64,000 nt of DNA, from contig DYEC01000001.1 in NCBI GenBank assembly GCA_020725865.1, positions 62,001 through 126,000 on the forward strand. The letters run 5' to 3'. Position numbers and translations under genes: made by a program. This DNA is from Anaerolinea sp. GTDB lineage: Bacteria > Chloroflexota > Anaerolineae > Anaerolineales > Anaerolineaceae. The notes under the pieces were generated by a model. The model did not search any database. It worked only from the letters and a program-made list of their open reading frames with translations, and was not told the origin of the DNA. Numbering within the stretch: the stretch's first letter is position 1; the number at the start of each line of letters is the position of its first letter. Shown one piece after another: positions 25,270 through 33,837 of this stretch.

Positions 25270-27854
25270 AAAATACCCGTTGGCTTGCTTTTTTCCTCTT
25301 AACTTCAATTGAAGCGTTGGCTGCGACGCTTTATCTGCTTTCAATACCAAGTGATCCGAAAAATAGTGTGCTTTTTGGTTTTTCACTATCTCGATTAGTG
25401 CTGGTAGGTGGATTATTGTTGGCTTTTCTCGGTGCTTTGTGGCTGGCAGTGCGAGTGCGGTTTCGAAACTGGAGTCCCGAAGCGTTGCTGGAAAACATTG
25501 GTCTGCAAGAAAAAGCCTGGCGCGTCTTGATAGTTTTGGCTTTTGGTGTGTTTGCTTTAGCAGGCTGTTTTGTGTTATTACCCGCATACCGTGCAGGACG
25601 GTGGGGTGCAGTGCTGGAGCGATTGCGTCCGTTGCTTTTGTGGCTGGCACTGGTGGGCGGACAGGCGGCAGTTCTGTTCTGGGAACGGCGTGTTGGTTTT
25701 CGTACACGTGTGTTAAGAAGATATCTGACTGCAAACCGCCCTATGCTCCGCTGGGTGCTCGGATTGCTTCTCGTGTTTGCAGTCATTGGGGTTTTCATGG
25801 TAATTACCCGCATAGGTATTCAGCCGGATGTCATGCATTGGAATGAAAGCGGCGTTCCATTGTTGAGCGAACAGGTAATGATTTCGTTGCTTGCAGCGCT
25901 TACCGGGTGGGCGGTTGAAAGATTAACCGGCAAATGGCAAGTAAAACGCTGGCTGGGTACAGCGCTTTTTTTTCTGATCTGGCTGACAGCCGCGGTCTTG
26001 TGGGTAGCTGAGCCGCAGCCGCCCACTTTTTTTGCCCCCGGACCCTATCCCCCGAATGAAGAACTGTATCCGTTTTCAGATGCTGCAACCTACGATCTAT
26101 CAGCACAGTATGCGTTGATAGGTCAAAAATTGGGTAATGGCTTTCATGTAGATAAACCATTATATTCTACTTTCTTGCTTGGTTTGCATCTGGTTGCAGG
26201 TCAGGATTATTTGTTACTGGTTAATGTGCAATCAGCGATTCTTGCTGTGTTGCCAGCGTTGTTATATTTATTGTTGGGGCAATTGTCCAACCGTCCAACG
26301 GGTTTATTAGCGGCTACACTGATGATTTTTCAGGGCATAAACTCCATAACAGCTAGCCGCTATATTCAAACTTCGCACCCCAAGCTGGTTATGAGTGAAT
26401 TTTTCTTAGCAGTGTTTTTGGGGTTGTTTGTTATCTGGCTGGTGCGCTGGTTAGCGAGACCAAACAAGAATAAGGTTGCGCCATTGGTGGTGGGAGGGAC
26501 ATTATCACTGGCGACGCTGGTGCGCCATAATGTCTGGCTGCTGATTGCGGCGACGCCTCTGTTCGCTTTGCCGGCTTTCTGGCGGCGTTGGCGTGCCTGG
26601 TTGGTCTCAGTAACCTTAATGATGGCAACCTTATTTTTGACATCGTTGCCTTGGATGTGGCGCACTACACAGGTCACCGGCACACCTTTTTACTTCCTGG
26701 GACCGATACGTGGGGTAGTCTGGATGAAACGCTATTTGCCCGCTATAAGCACTCCCACACCGTTGCTGACTCCGCAGATGCCCGCAATTATCACAGCGAA
26801 ACCAAACAGTGGAGCCGAGTCTTCATTGGCGGACATCAATGCGAGCGAGCCAGATATGATGAGAAAATTGACTGGCGCGATGTCGTTTATTTCAGCGCAT
26901 TTCTTTCATAATCTGATTGCTTCGGTGTTTATTCTCCCTCTGACGCCGGTCTTCGAGGATTTAGGGCATATCTTGCGTGAAGTATTTCCATTCTGGCAAC
27001 TATCATGGAATGGAACAATACCTCCCTGGGTGATGATAGTGCTAATTTTTAATCTATTTTTGATTGCCCTAGGAGTTGCGGCTGCTTGGCAGCGTTGGCG
27101 CTTTGCAGGTTGGGCGCCGCTGGCGGTGTTTATCACCTATTTGCTGGCTTGCGCAGTGGCGCGCACTTCTGGTGGGCGCTACATTGTACCTGTGAGCTGG
27201 ATTGTGCTGGTTTACTATGCAATCGGATGGGGGGAGATTCTGAACTGGCTGTGTATTCTACTTGGGATTGATTTTGAAGTTCCTGAAGAGCAGCGGCTGT
27301 TATCTTACGGTGCAAGACCAAAGTTACTGCGTTCGGTGTTGGTCGTGATGGTTTTTTTGGTCATTGGCAGTTCGCCGCTGCTTGCAGATGTCACTTTCCC
27401 TCGCATTTATAATGAGCAAAGTGAGTTGCAACTTCTGGGGGAGTTGGAGCGGTCAGGTATCTTGAAGCAGACTGGACTTGATTTTGCGGCTCTGGCGGCA
27501 TTTTCCAGTGCTGAAGATGGTTGGGTGGCGCGCGGCCGGGCGCTTTATCCGCGCTTTTATCTTCAGGATCAAGGTGAAGCCGAGAATTACACCCGTATCC
27601 GCCCTTATCCCCGCTTAACATTTTACCTAATTGGCGCCGATATTAATTCTGGAATCGTTCTTCCATTGGACGAGATTCCCCAATTGCCAAATGGCGCCGA
27701 TGTTGTTGTTATCGGTTGCACTGGGAAATTTGCTGTGGATGCATGGTCACTCATCTGGTTAGATAATCAAACTGCCTATCATCGTTCTCCTGTGGCGCCT
27801 CTACGTTGTCCATTGCCTGAGCCAAAATGTGACGAAAATCATGTTTGTCAATAG
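25260..27854 (+). CDS. Very large GT-C-like membrane glycosyltransferase (GT39-like)
   Basis: This 864-residue protein has about six helices in an N-terminal block. The GT-C core follows, with the acidic first-loop motif near residue 273 (SDAATYDLSAQYA) and HVDKPLYSTFLLGLHLVAG, the PMT-type second motif. A long periplasmic loop (about residues 500-545) and a C-terminal extracytoplasmic domain follow. It probably transfers a polyprenyl-linked sugar outside the membrane. The extra N-terminal helices make it longer than usual GT39 proteins. Its ATG lies inside the end of the WecA-like gene, so the two are coupled. It is followed by a 409-base gap. Confidence 0.75.
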   Translation: MAVKNTRWLAFFLLTSIEALAATLYLLSIPSDPKNSVLFGFSLSRLVLVGGLLLAFLGALWLAVRVRFRNWSPEALLENIGLQEKAWRVLIVLAFGVFALAGCFVLLPAYRAGRWGAVLERLRPLLLWLALVGGQAAVLFWERRVGFRTRVLRRYLTANRPMLRWVLGLLLVFAVIGVFMVITRIGIQPDVMHWNESGVPLLSEQVMISLLAALTGWAVERLTGKWQVKRWLGTALFFLIWLTAAVLWVAEPQPPTFFAPGPYPPNEELYPFSDAATYDLSAQYALIGQKLGNGFHVDKPLYSTFLLGLHLVAGQDYLLLVNVQSAILAVLPALLYLLLGQLSNRPTGLLAATLMIFQGINSITASRYIQTSHPKLVMSEFFLAVFLGLFVIWLVRWLARPNKNKVAPLVVGGTLSLATLVRHNVWLLIAATPLFALPAFWRRWRAWLVSVTLMMATLFLTSLPWMWRTTQVTGTPFYFLGPIRGVVWMKRYLPAISTPTPLLTPQMPAIITAKPNSGAESSLADINASEPDMMRKLTGAMSFISAHFFHNLIASVFILPLTPVFEDLGHILREVFPFWQLSWNGTIPPWVMIVLIFNLFLIALGVAAAWQRWRFAGWAPLAVFITYLLACAVARTSGGRYIVPVSWIVLVYYAIGWGEILNWLCILLGIDFEVPEEQRLLSYGARPKLLRSVLVVMVFLVIGSSPLLADVTFPRIYNEQSELQLLGELERSGILKQTGLDFAALAAFSSAEDGWVARGRALYPRFYLQDQGEAENYTRIRPYPRLTFYLIGADINSGIVLPLDEIPQLPNGADVVVIGCTGKFAVDAWSLIWLDNQTAYHRSPVAPLRCPLPEPKCDENHVCQ

Positions 27855-28263
27855 CGTCGCGCGGGTTCTTCTATCCCCAAGAGTTCATGATAATTATGCG
27901 ATTGTCGGAGAATGAATAGCCCCTTGACAAAAGAGTGGTTTCATATGAGAATTCAAAAAATGAATGCTGAAATTCCTTAACCAGATGTCAAAGTCTTTGA
28001 ATGTGTATAGTTTGAGAATGTAGTAGCTTAAACCATGTGGATAGCTCTTTAGTGCAGCCGAGAATGTTAAAGAACATTAGTATTTGAGTTGGATAGTGGG
28101 ATATAATGCATGCGAGGTGGTGTGTGTTGGCAATTCGCGTATTTGGCTGGTCGGGTTCTTTTGCATATCTGGTGCATTCGATAGTCAATGCTACAAAATA
28201 CAGTGATAATTTTCACTCATGAATATTGCCATTGGCTTATGCACTGAAAACTGAGAGGGTAGC
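27855..28263. other. Intergenic region of about 400 bases
   Basis: This AT-rich stretch has no convincing coding frame on either strand, no tRNA-like fold and no strong terminator hairpin. It holds a candidate promoter at 27924-27952 and an isolated TATAAT at 28102-28107. The change from long intergenic space to a TTG-started epimerase suggests that a new transcription unit begins here. Confidence 0.5.
27924..27952 (+). promoter_or_regulatory. Candidate promoter before the epimerase-aminotransferase pair
   Basis: A perfect TTGACA (27924-27929) is followed after 17 bases by GAGAAT (27947-27952), four of six matches to the -10 consensus. It would give a leader of about 300 bases. Confidence 0.4.
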
Positions 28264-29220
28264 TTGATAGAAGGAAAAACAGTTTTTATTACGGGCGGAG
28301 CCGGTTTCATTGGTTCAGCCATCGCAGGACGGTTAGTAGAAAAAAACCGCGTCGTAATTTTTGATAATCTAGCACGTAATTCATTGCAGAATAAGGGTTT
28401 TAAAGAAGATCCAAACTTAACCCTAATCGAGGGCGATGTCCTTGACATAGAATCAGTTTCTAAGGCCATGCATGATGCGGATGTCGTTATTCACTGTGCA
28501 GCTATTGCTGGAATTGATACGGTGATCAAGAAACCTGTAAATACTTTGCGAGTTAATATGATAGGCTCGGCGAATGTACTTGAAGTGGCTTCTCAGCTCA
28601 CAGGTATTGAACGAGTGGTGTGTTTTTCGACCAGCGAAGTATTTGGGCAAACCGCTTTTCGATCAACTGAAAGTGATAATGCCACGATAGGTAAAGTAGG
28701 TGAAGCACGTTGGACATATGCGGTTAGCAAGCTAGCTGAAGAGCACTTAGCAATGGCCTATTTTCAAGAAAGGAATTTACCCGTTACAATCTTACGCCCA
28801 TTTAATGTCTATGGCCCTGGACAGGTTGGTGATGGTGCTTTACGCACTTTCATTACACGTGCCATCAGGAATGAACCATTAGAGATTCATGGTGACGGTA
28901 CCCAAATTCGTGCTTGGTGCTATGTGGATGATATGGTGGAAGGAACCTTGCTGGCTATGACACACCCAAAAGCAATAGGCGAATCATTTAACATTGGAAA
29001 TCAACGTGCAGTCACGACAATATATGGCCTTGCCAGCACTGTCATACGGGTTCTAGATTCAAAGTCTCAAATTATTTTCACAAATAAAGAATATGCCGAT
29101 GTTGAGTTGCGCATCCCATCGGTTAGCAAAGCTCGAGAAATTCTAGGATTCGAGGCAAAAATTGATCTAGAGGAAGGCATTCGACGCACTGCTATGTATT
29201 ACCGGGAGCTTCTAAGATGA
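28264..29220 (+). CDS. NAD-dependent nucleotide-sugar epimerase/dehydratase (extended SDR)
   Basis: This 318-residue extended short-chain dehydrogenase carries the NAD-binding TGGAGFIGSAI (about residues 10-20), a catalytic Tyr-Lys in YAVSK with the upstream STSEVFG, and the sugar-nucleotide loop RPFNVYGPGQ. These fit UDP-sugar 4-epimerases or dehydratases; the exact sugar is unknown. The start is TTG at 28264, with GAGAGGG seven to nine bases upstream and no better codon nearby. Its stop overlaps the aminotransferase start by 4 bases (ATGA), so the two probably act in sequence to make an amino sugar. Confidence 0.87.
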   Translation: MIEGKTVFITGGAGFIGSAIAGRLVEKNRVVIFDNLARNSLQNKGFKEDPNLTLIEGDVLDIESVSKAMHDADVVIHCAAIAGIDTVIKKPVNTLRVNMIGSANVLEVASQLTGIERVVCFSTSEVFGQTAFRSTESDNATIGKVGEARWTYAVSKLAEEHLAMAYFQERNLPVTILRPFNVYGPGQVGDGALRTFITRAIRNEPLEIHGDGTQIRAWCYVDDMVEGTLLAMTHPKAIGESFNIGNQRAVTTIYGLASTVIRVLDSKSQIIFTNKEYADVELRIPSVSKAREILGFEAKIDLEEGIRRTAMYYRELLR

Positions 29221-30356
29221 TTCGTCTGGCAGTTCCAACGATTGAGAAAGATGATCTTGAGGCAGTTTGCGCTGTTCTAGAGACCGGTTTTCTGGTTCAG
29301 GGATCGCAAGTGGTCGCTTTTGAGGAAATGGTGGCCAATGTGGTAGGGATTCGTCATGCCATTGCAGTAAGTAACGGTACTGCTGCATTACATCTAGCGT
29401 TACTTGCACTGGATGTCCGTCCTGGTGATTTAGTGGTTGTTACCACCTATTCTTGGATTGCTACTGCAAATGTGGTCGAGCTGTGTGGTGCACAGCCGGT
29501 CTTTGTAGATATTCAGCCGGATACTTTCAACATGGATCCCCATAAATTGGATGAGACGTTACGACGGTTGATGTCCGTTTCTAGTACTGCTAAACGGGTA
29601 AAGGCTGTCTTGCCGGTACACACCTTTGGCCAAATGGCGGACATGCCTAACATTCTTGAAATTACGAGTTATTATGATCTCCCAGTGGTTGAAGATGCTG
29701 CTTGTGCACTGGGCGCGTCATGGCAGGGAAGACAGGCTGGTTCCTGGGGGGTTATGGGCTGTTTTAGCTTTCACCCTCGAAAGGCCATCACTACTGGTGA
29801 AGGCGGTATGGTAGTCACCAATGACTCGTCCTTGGCGCGCAAACTACGCATTCTTAGAAATCATGGATTGGATCCTGATGCTTGTGCTCCAGAATTTGTT
29901 GTACCGGGCTTTAATTATCGTATAACTGAATTCCAGGCTGCTCTCGGACTGACCCAAATGAGCAAGTTGAAGCGGATTGTAATTGCTAGGCGCAAACTTG
30001 CGAAGCATTATGATGAACTTCTCAAAGGCAGCCTGTTGAAATCGCCTTACACACCTGAGGGTAGCGATCCAGTGTACCAATCATATGTTGTGCTTTTGCC
30101 AGAGTACATCGCTCCCCATCGTGCGGAACTGATAGCTGAGCTTAAGCGGCAGGGAATTGAAGCAGGTATTGGTACTTGGCATATGCCACTTACCAGCTAT
30201 TATCGCAGTCGTTATGGTTATCGTCTGGGTGATTTTCCGGCTACAGATGATGTCTTTGCGCGCTCGTTAGCGTTGCCAATGTTTGAAACTTTGAGTCCAT
30301 CCGAACAGGAAAAAGTCGTTCGGGCTGTGATGAACTTGATTAGCGAAATGGATTAA
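29217..30356 (+). CDS. DegT/DnrJ/EryC1-type sugar aminotransferase
   Basis: This 379-residue PLP enzyme aminates keto-sugar nucleotides. Substrate and PLP segments are visible: VSNGTAALHLALLAL (about residues 51-65), VEDAACALGASW, and SFHPRKAITTGEGG with the Schiff-base Lys at residue 189. The C-terminal part has the GFNYRITEFQAALG motif of the family. Glutamate is the usual amino donor. It is translationally coupled to the epimerase, and the two would turn a UDP- or dTDP-keto sugar into an amino sugar for the surface glycan. Confidence 0.92.
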   Translation: MIRLAVPTIEKDDLEAVCAVLETGFLVQGSQVVAFEEMVANVVGIRHAIAVSNGTAALHLALLALDVRPGDLVVVTTYSWIATANVVELCGAQPVFVDIQPDTFNMDPHKLDETLRRLMSVSSTAKRVKAVLPVHTFGQMADMPNILEITSYYDLPVVEDAACALGASWQGRQAGSWGVMGCFSFHPRKAITTGEGGMVVTNDSSLARKLRILRNHGLDPDACAPEFVVPGFNYRITEFQAALGLTQMSKLKRIVIARRKLAKHYDELLKGSLLKSPYTPEGSDPVYQSYVVLLPEYIAPHRAELIAELKRQGIEAGIGTWHMPLTSYYRSRYGYRLGDFPATDDVFARSLALPMFETLSPSEQEKVVRAVMNLISEMD

Positions 30357-30386
30357 GAACTGAAGATTTTGAAAACGATGGTTTGA

Positions 30387-30509
30387 TCAAAGTGGAAGCA
30401 ATTGCGGTCCTAGCTGCTCAAAGGGCACCGTTTTGAGAGCCTGGGCCAGCTGGCCAAGTCCTGAATAACGCTCTCCATTACTGAAGCCAGCACCGCCATC
30501 CTTACTCAT
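30387..30509 (-). CDS. Small unrecognised ORF next to IS630 remnant
   Basis: This 40-codon frame begins MSKDGGAGFSNGERYSGLG and ends EQLGPQLLPL. Its ATG overlaps the stop of the IS630-like remnant (ATGAGTAA). The residue composition looks protein-like, but I recognise no family and see no ribosome-binding site. It may be another fragment of a mobile element, or chance. Confidence 0.25.
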   Translation of the reverse strand: MSKDGGAGFSNGERYSGLGQLAQALKTVPFEQLGPQLLPL

Positions 30510-30735
30510 GGAAGAAACGCCCGCAAGTGCTATCCATCACTGCCTCGATTGTCTCTTTCAGCTTATTGGCACAGGCTTGGTCTTTCAGATGATGCTAGAA
30601 ATGCTCGATCAGGTTCAAGTCAGAGCAGTAGGTTGGCAGTCAAGCTGTCATCCCACGATGTTCAAAGTCGCTCAATGTGGCAAAGGCGGCAACATTCTGG
30701 TAATGCAACGCATTGGCTTTCCCAATTTATTGCTC
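30502..30735 (-). pseudogene. IS630-type transposase remnant
   Basis: On the minus strand one frame reads the C-terminal end of an IS630/Tc1-type DDE transposase: NALHYQNVAAFATL, then LPTYCSDLNLIEHF with the usual Trp replaced by a stop, HHLKDQACANKLKE, and the end CGRFFHE. Two in-frame nonsense codons are present, one before LPTY and one after EHF. The N-terminal catalytic Asp regions were not found. It is a decayed insertion sequence within the 537-base gap between the aminotransferase and the acetyltransferase; the rest of that gap shows nothing clear. No terminal inverted repeats were identified. Confidence 0.75.
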
Positions 30736-30893
30736 AGGAATCTGTGCGCTAGGGTTTATGAATACATCAACCCGGGGCTATGTAAGCAAGTGGTTGGATG
30801 AGCACGCCTCTGGCCTAAAAACCACCGTTTACTCATCTGGTCACTGCTCAGCTTTGAGTGGTGGCTGAAGAGATTTTAGGAGAGAATAAGACA

Positions 30894-31484
30894 ATGACTC
30901 TTGAGCAATTATCTTCAATAGAAAAATTGTTGGAAAGTTTCCACCAGCTTTACCAAAGTTTGCGCTTGAACATGCGCACCCAGTGGAAACGCGACTTGCC
31001 ACTGGAAGAATTGTTGTTTGATCGTTGGGAGCGTGCACGATCATTAGGCTTTGGGAAAAACACAAGCATTTATCACAATAGCTATGTGTACGGCACGGTC
31101 AGTGTCGGGGCTAATACCTGGATCGGACCTTATACTCTTCTGGACGGCACAGGGGGATTAACTATTGGCGATTACTGCAATATTAGCGCAGGGGTGCAAA
31201 TTTATACCCATGATAGTGCGCGCTGGGTGCTCTCTGGAGGTAAATCTAAATATGAGTATGCCCCTGTTAAGATCGGCAACAATTGTTACATTGGTCCACA
31301 AACAGTTATAGCGAAAGGTGTGACGATTGGAGATCATTGCCTGATTGGGTCATGCTCTTTTGTCAACTCAGACATACCTTCTTTCAGCCTCGCTTTTGGT
31401 ATCCCGTGTCGTCCTAGGGGAACGGTACGGGTAAGTGAGAATGGGGAAGTAAGCTGGCATCTTTTTGAGGCTGGTCAAAGTTAA
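30894..31484 (+). CDS. Hexapeptide-repeat (LbH) acyltransferase
   Basis: This protein of about 196 residues has a left-handed beta-helix built from hexapeptide turns (TVSVGANTWIGPYTLL, LTIGDYCNISAGV, VKIGNNCYIGPQTVIAKGVTIGDHCLIG) after an N-terminal helical part. The insertion IYTHDSARW holds a His in the position of the acceptor-deprotonating residue. It probably adds an acetyl or similar group to a sugar or UDP-amino sugar. A GTG at 30858 is in frame, but ATG 30894 has AGGAGAG nine bases upstream and is preferred. The coupled epimerase and aminotransferase upstream suggest N- or O-acetylation of their product. Confidence 0.88.
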   Translation: MTLEQLSSIEKLLESFHQLYQSLRLNMRTQWKRDLPLEELLFDRWERARSLGFGKNTSIYHNSYVYGTVSVGANTWIGPYTLLDGTGGLTIGDYCNISAGVQIYTHDSARWVLSGGKSKYEYAPVKIGNNCYIGPQTVIAKGVTIGDHCLIGSCSFVNSDIPSFSLAFGIPCRPRGTVRVSENGEVSWHLFEAGQS

Positions 31485-31516
31485 AACAATAAATCCTCTA
31501 CATTTATGGAGAGAAA

Positions 31517-32224
31517 ATGACGCGCGATAAAAATGCTGTAATTCGCAATCAACACGCCTCGCTGATACGGGTGATTCGAGCGCGTAATTATCGCACCTTA
31601 ATTGATTTGGGGTGTGGAAATGCTGAAATGGCGCTCTTTTTTGCTGGAGAGCTGGGGATGCAAGTGACGGCTGCGGATGAATTTGAAGGACATGGATCAG
31701 GTGTGCAGTTTGAAGAGATAAAAAAGAAGGTGAGCGCCTTAGGGCTGACAGACCAGGTCGCTGTTCTTAAATGGGATGCCCTGCAAGTTGGACAGTTGGA
31801 ACAAACATTTGATGTTGTCTTTATTCAGAACGTGCTGCATCACATTTTCCTCTGGCCAGAATCGAAAAATAGTGAGCTGGCGAAGCGTTTTTTCGAAGAC
31901 TTGAGAAAAATCATCTCGCCGGGAGGTTTGATTTATATTACCGACGCTGGGCGTTGGAATTTTTGGGATCGTCTTCACCGCCTTCTGCCCGGAAAGTGGT
32001 ATCAAGCAAAACTCTTTCGCTCAATTAATCAGGTGGACTTCAACACAAAGACGCCAGCCTCGGTCTGGCAGGCATATCTTAAGGAGGCGGGTTTCAACAC
32101 GTTGTTCTTTGAATACTACGTGCCTTATGAGTTTCGTCACTTAAGGTGGGCACTCAACAATCCGCTCGCCAACGTGTTTATTGAGTCGATCTATTCTATC
32201 GCTGCTGAATGTTCTAATTGTTGA
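31517..32224 (+). CDS. Class I SAM-dependent methyltransferase
   Basis: This 235-residue protein has SAM motif I LIDLGCGNAEMALFF (about residues 28-42), an acidic strand-2 end (VTAADEF), motif II FDVVFIQNVLHHI and a GGLIYITDAGRW post-motif. It is a free-standing Rossmann methyltransferase; in this locus the likely acceptor is a sugar or a lipid-linked glycan. It lies 32 bases after the acyltransferase with GGAGAGAAA in front of the ATG, so it probably belongs to the same transcript. The acceptor is unknown. Confidence 0.85.
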   Translation: MTRDKNAVIRNQHASLIRVIRARNYRTLIDLGCGNAEMALFFAGELGMQVTAADEFEGHGSGVQFEEIKKKVSALGLTDQVAVLKWDALQVGQLEQTFDVVFIQNVLHHIFLWPESKNSELAKRFFEDLRKIISPGGLIYITDAGRWNFWDRLHRLLPGKWYQAKLFRSINQVDFNTKTPASVWQAYLKEAGFNTLFFEYYVPYEFRHLRWALNNPLANVFIESIYSIAAECSNC

Positions 32225-32309
32225 CCTTAAACACAAAATTTTTTATCAATCCAGCAAAAGTTCAGGAAATTAAACATTAGCGAGGATCAATATTTCAGCC
32301 AAACGTTTA

Positions 32310-33776
32310 TTGAAAGAAAGTCTCGTCTATGGTATAGCAGGGACGGTAAATCGTTTTGTCGGCATCCTGCTGGTTCCCCTTTATACGCGGCTGTTTTCCC
32401 CTGCAGATTATGGCTTGCTGGATTTGTTGACCACTTCTTCGGCGTTGCTTTCTCTTTTAGCGGGTTTGCAGATTGAGTCCGGTCTAGCGCGTGAGTACTA
32501 TGAAGCAAAAGCCAAAGGTCGCGAGAGGGAACTTGTAGGCACTGCCCTGATAACGTCGTGCGTCAGCGATTTATTTTGGAGTATTGTAGCTTTCATTGTA
32601 TTCCACTTCATTATTCAAGGATATGCAGGGTTAAGCAACCTGCACTTGGCAGCTATCCTTTTGTCGCTTATTCCTTCCCATTTTATGTCCATTTGTCTTG
32701 TTCTGTTGCGCTTTCAACGCCGCGCTGGAGTTTTCCTCTTTTTTTCTTCAGGCGATATTCTAACAAGCACGCTGTTGACTATTTATTTGGTGGTGTATCA
32801 GCATTGGGGTATCTTAGGAGTGCTTTGGGGGTTGTGTATTTCCAAGATGATCTGGGCTTCTTTCATGCTGTTGATGCTGCGTCAACATTTGCGGCTGGCA
32901 TGGTGTCGAGAGCTGGCGCAGCGAGTGCTGCTTTATAGTGTTCCGCTGATACCGGCTGTGCTCACCAAATGGGGACAGAATTACGCCAATCGCTTCATTA
33001 TGGCTGCCACGTTTACGCTTACTGATTTGGGAATTTACAGTCTAGCTGTGAAGATTGCTTCCGGGCTTGCGCTGGTTGATATAGCTTTTCGTATGGCATG
33101 GGATCCATACGCGATTGAACTGATGGGGGAAGACGGCTTTGAAAAGAGATATGCCCGCACGTTTGATTTTTACTTGTTAGGGATGTTTGCATTAAGCGCC
33201 TCCGTGGTTTTATTGGGCACGCCGATTGTGAGGATCATGACTACTCAGGCTTATCAGGATGCCGGCAGGTTGGTTGGGCTGATTGCTGTTGGTTTGTTCT
33301 GGACAAGTATGGATAAGTTCTTTGCGCTGGGCAACAGCGTCGTGCGAAAGACGTACTGGAATCTAGCCGGTTATTTTCCCGGGGTTTTAATCAATCTTTT
33401 AGCATTGTGGATGTTTGGAAATCGCTGGGGCTTGTTTGCTGCGGGGATGGCTTACATTCTGGGTGGAGTTGTGAGTTCCAACGCGCTCTTGTGGGTGGCT
33501 CAAAAAAATCATTATGTGCCTTATCGAAACCGCGTTGTGGCTTTCTCTCTCTTATTATCCGTGTCATATGCCGTGTGGACCTATCTGGCTGAGCCAATTG
33601 CCTTGCAGTTGATCTCGCCAGGCTTGTGGCTCCTCATCAATGGGGCAATAGGAGCAATCCTGATTTTACTGCTGAGTTGGTCTATATTCTCTATTAAGGT
33701 TATCAGAGAGTGGAGTCTTAGTACATTGTCTTATCTAATCGGACGGTATCAAAGATGGTCGAAAAGAAACTATTGA
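32310..33776 (+). CDS. Wzx/MATE-fold polysaccharide flippase
   Basis: This protein of about 488 residues has roughly 12-14 membrane helices and the N-terminal signature KESLVYGIAGTVNRFVGILLVPLYTRLFSPADYG, quoted here as its two halves KESLVYGIAG and LLVPLYTRLFSPADYGLLDL. These exporters flip polyprenyl-linked glycans across the membrane. TTG at 32310 gives the shortest plausible N-terminus, but no ribosome-binding site precedes it. The frame is open back to 32274, and an ATT at 32292 sits five bases after GAGGA, giving the family-like start ISAKRLLKESL. It follows the methyltransferase by 85 bases. Confidence 0.88.
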   Translation: MKESLVYGIAGTVNRFVGILLVPLYTRLFSPADYGLLDLLTTSSALLSLLAGLQIESGLAREYYEAKAKGRERELVGTALITSCVSDLFWSIVAFIVFHFIIQGYAGLSNLHLAAILLSLIPSHFMSICLVLLRFQRRAGVFLFFSSGDILTSTLLTIYLVVYQHWGILGVLWGLCISKMIWASFMLLMLRQHLRLAWCRELAQRVLLYSVPLIPAVLTKWGQNYANRFIMAATFTLTDLGIYSLAVKIASGLALVDIAFRMAWDPYAIELMGEDGFEKRYARTFDFYLLGMFALSASVVLLGTPIVRIMTTQAYQDAGRLVGLIAVGLFWTSMDKFFALGNSVVRKTYWNLAGYFPGVLINLLALWMFGNRWGLFAAGMAYILGGVVSSNALLWVAQKNHYVPYRNRVVAFSLLLSVSYAVWTYLAEPIALQLISPGLWLLINGAIGAILILLLSWSIFSIKVIREWSLSTLSYLIGRYQRWSKRNY

Positions 33777-33837
33777 AAATCAAAGAATCCGGGTGAGACA
33801 GGCAAATCTGTTTTGTCGGCATTGAGAGGAATAAAGT

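Noticed and set aside
27855-28263. tRNA or other small RNA gene in the long gap
   Set aside because: No cloverleaf arms or conserved TΨC-loop sequence could be found by eye.
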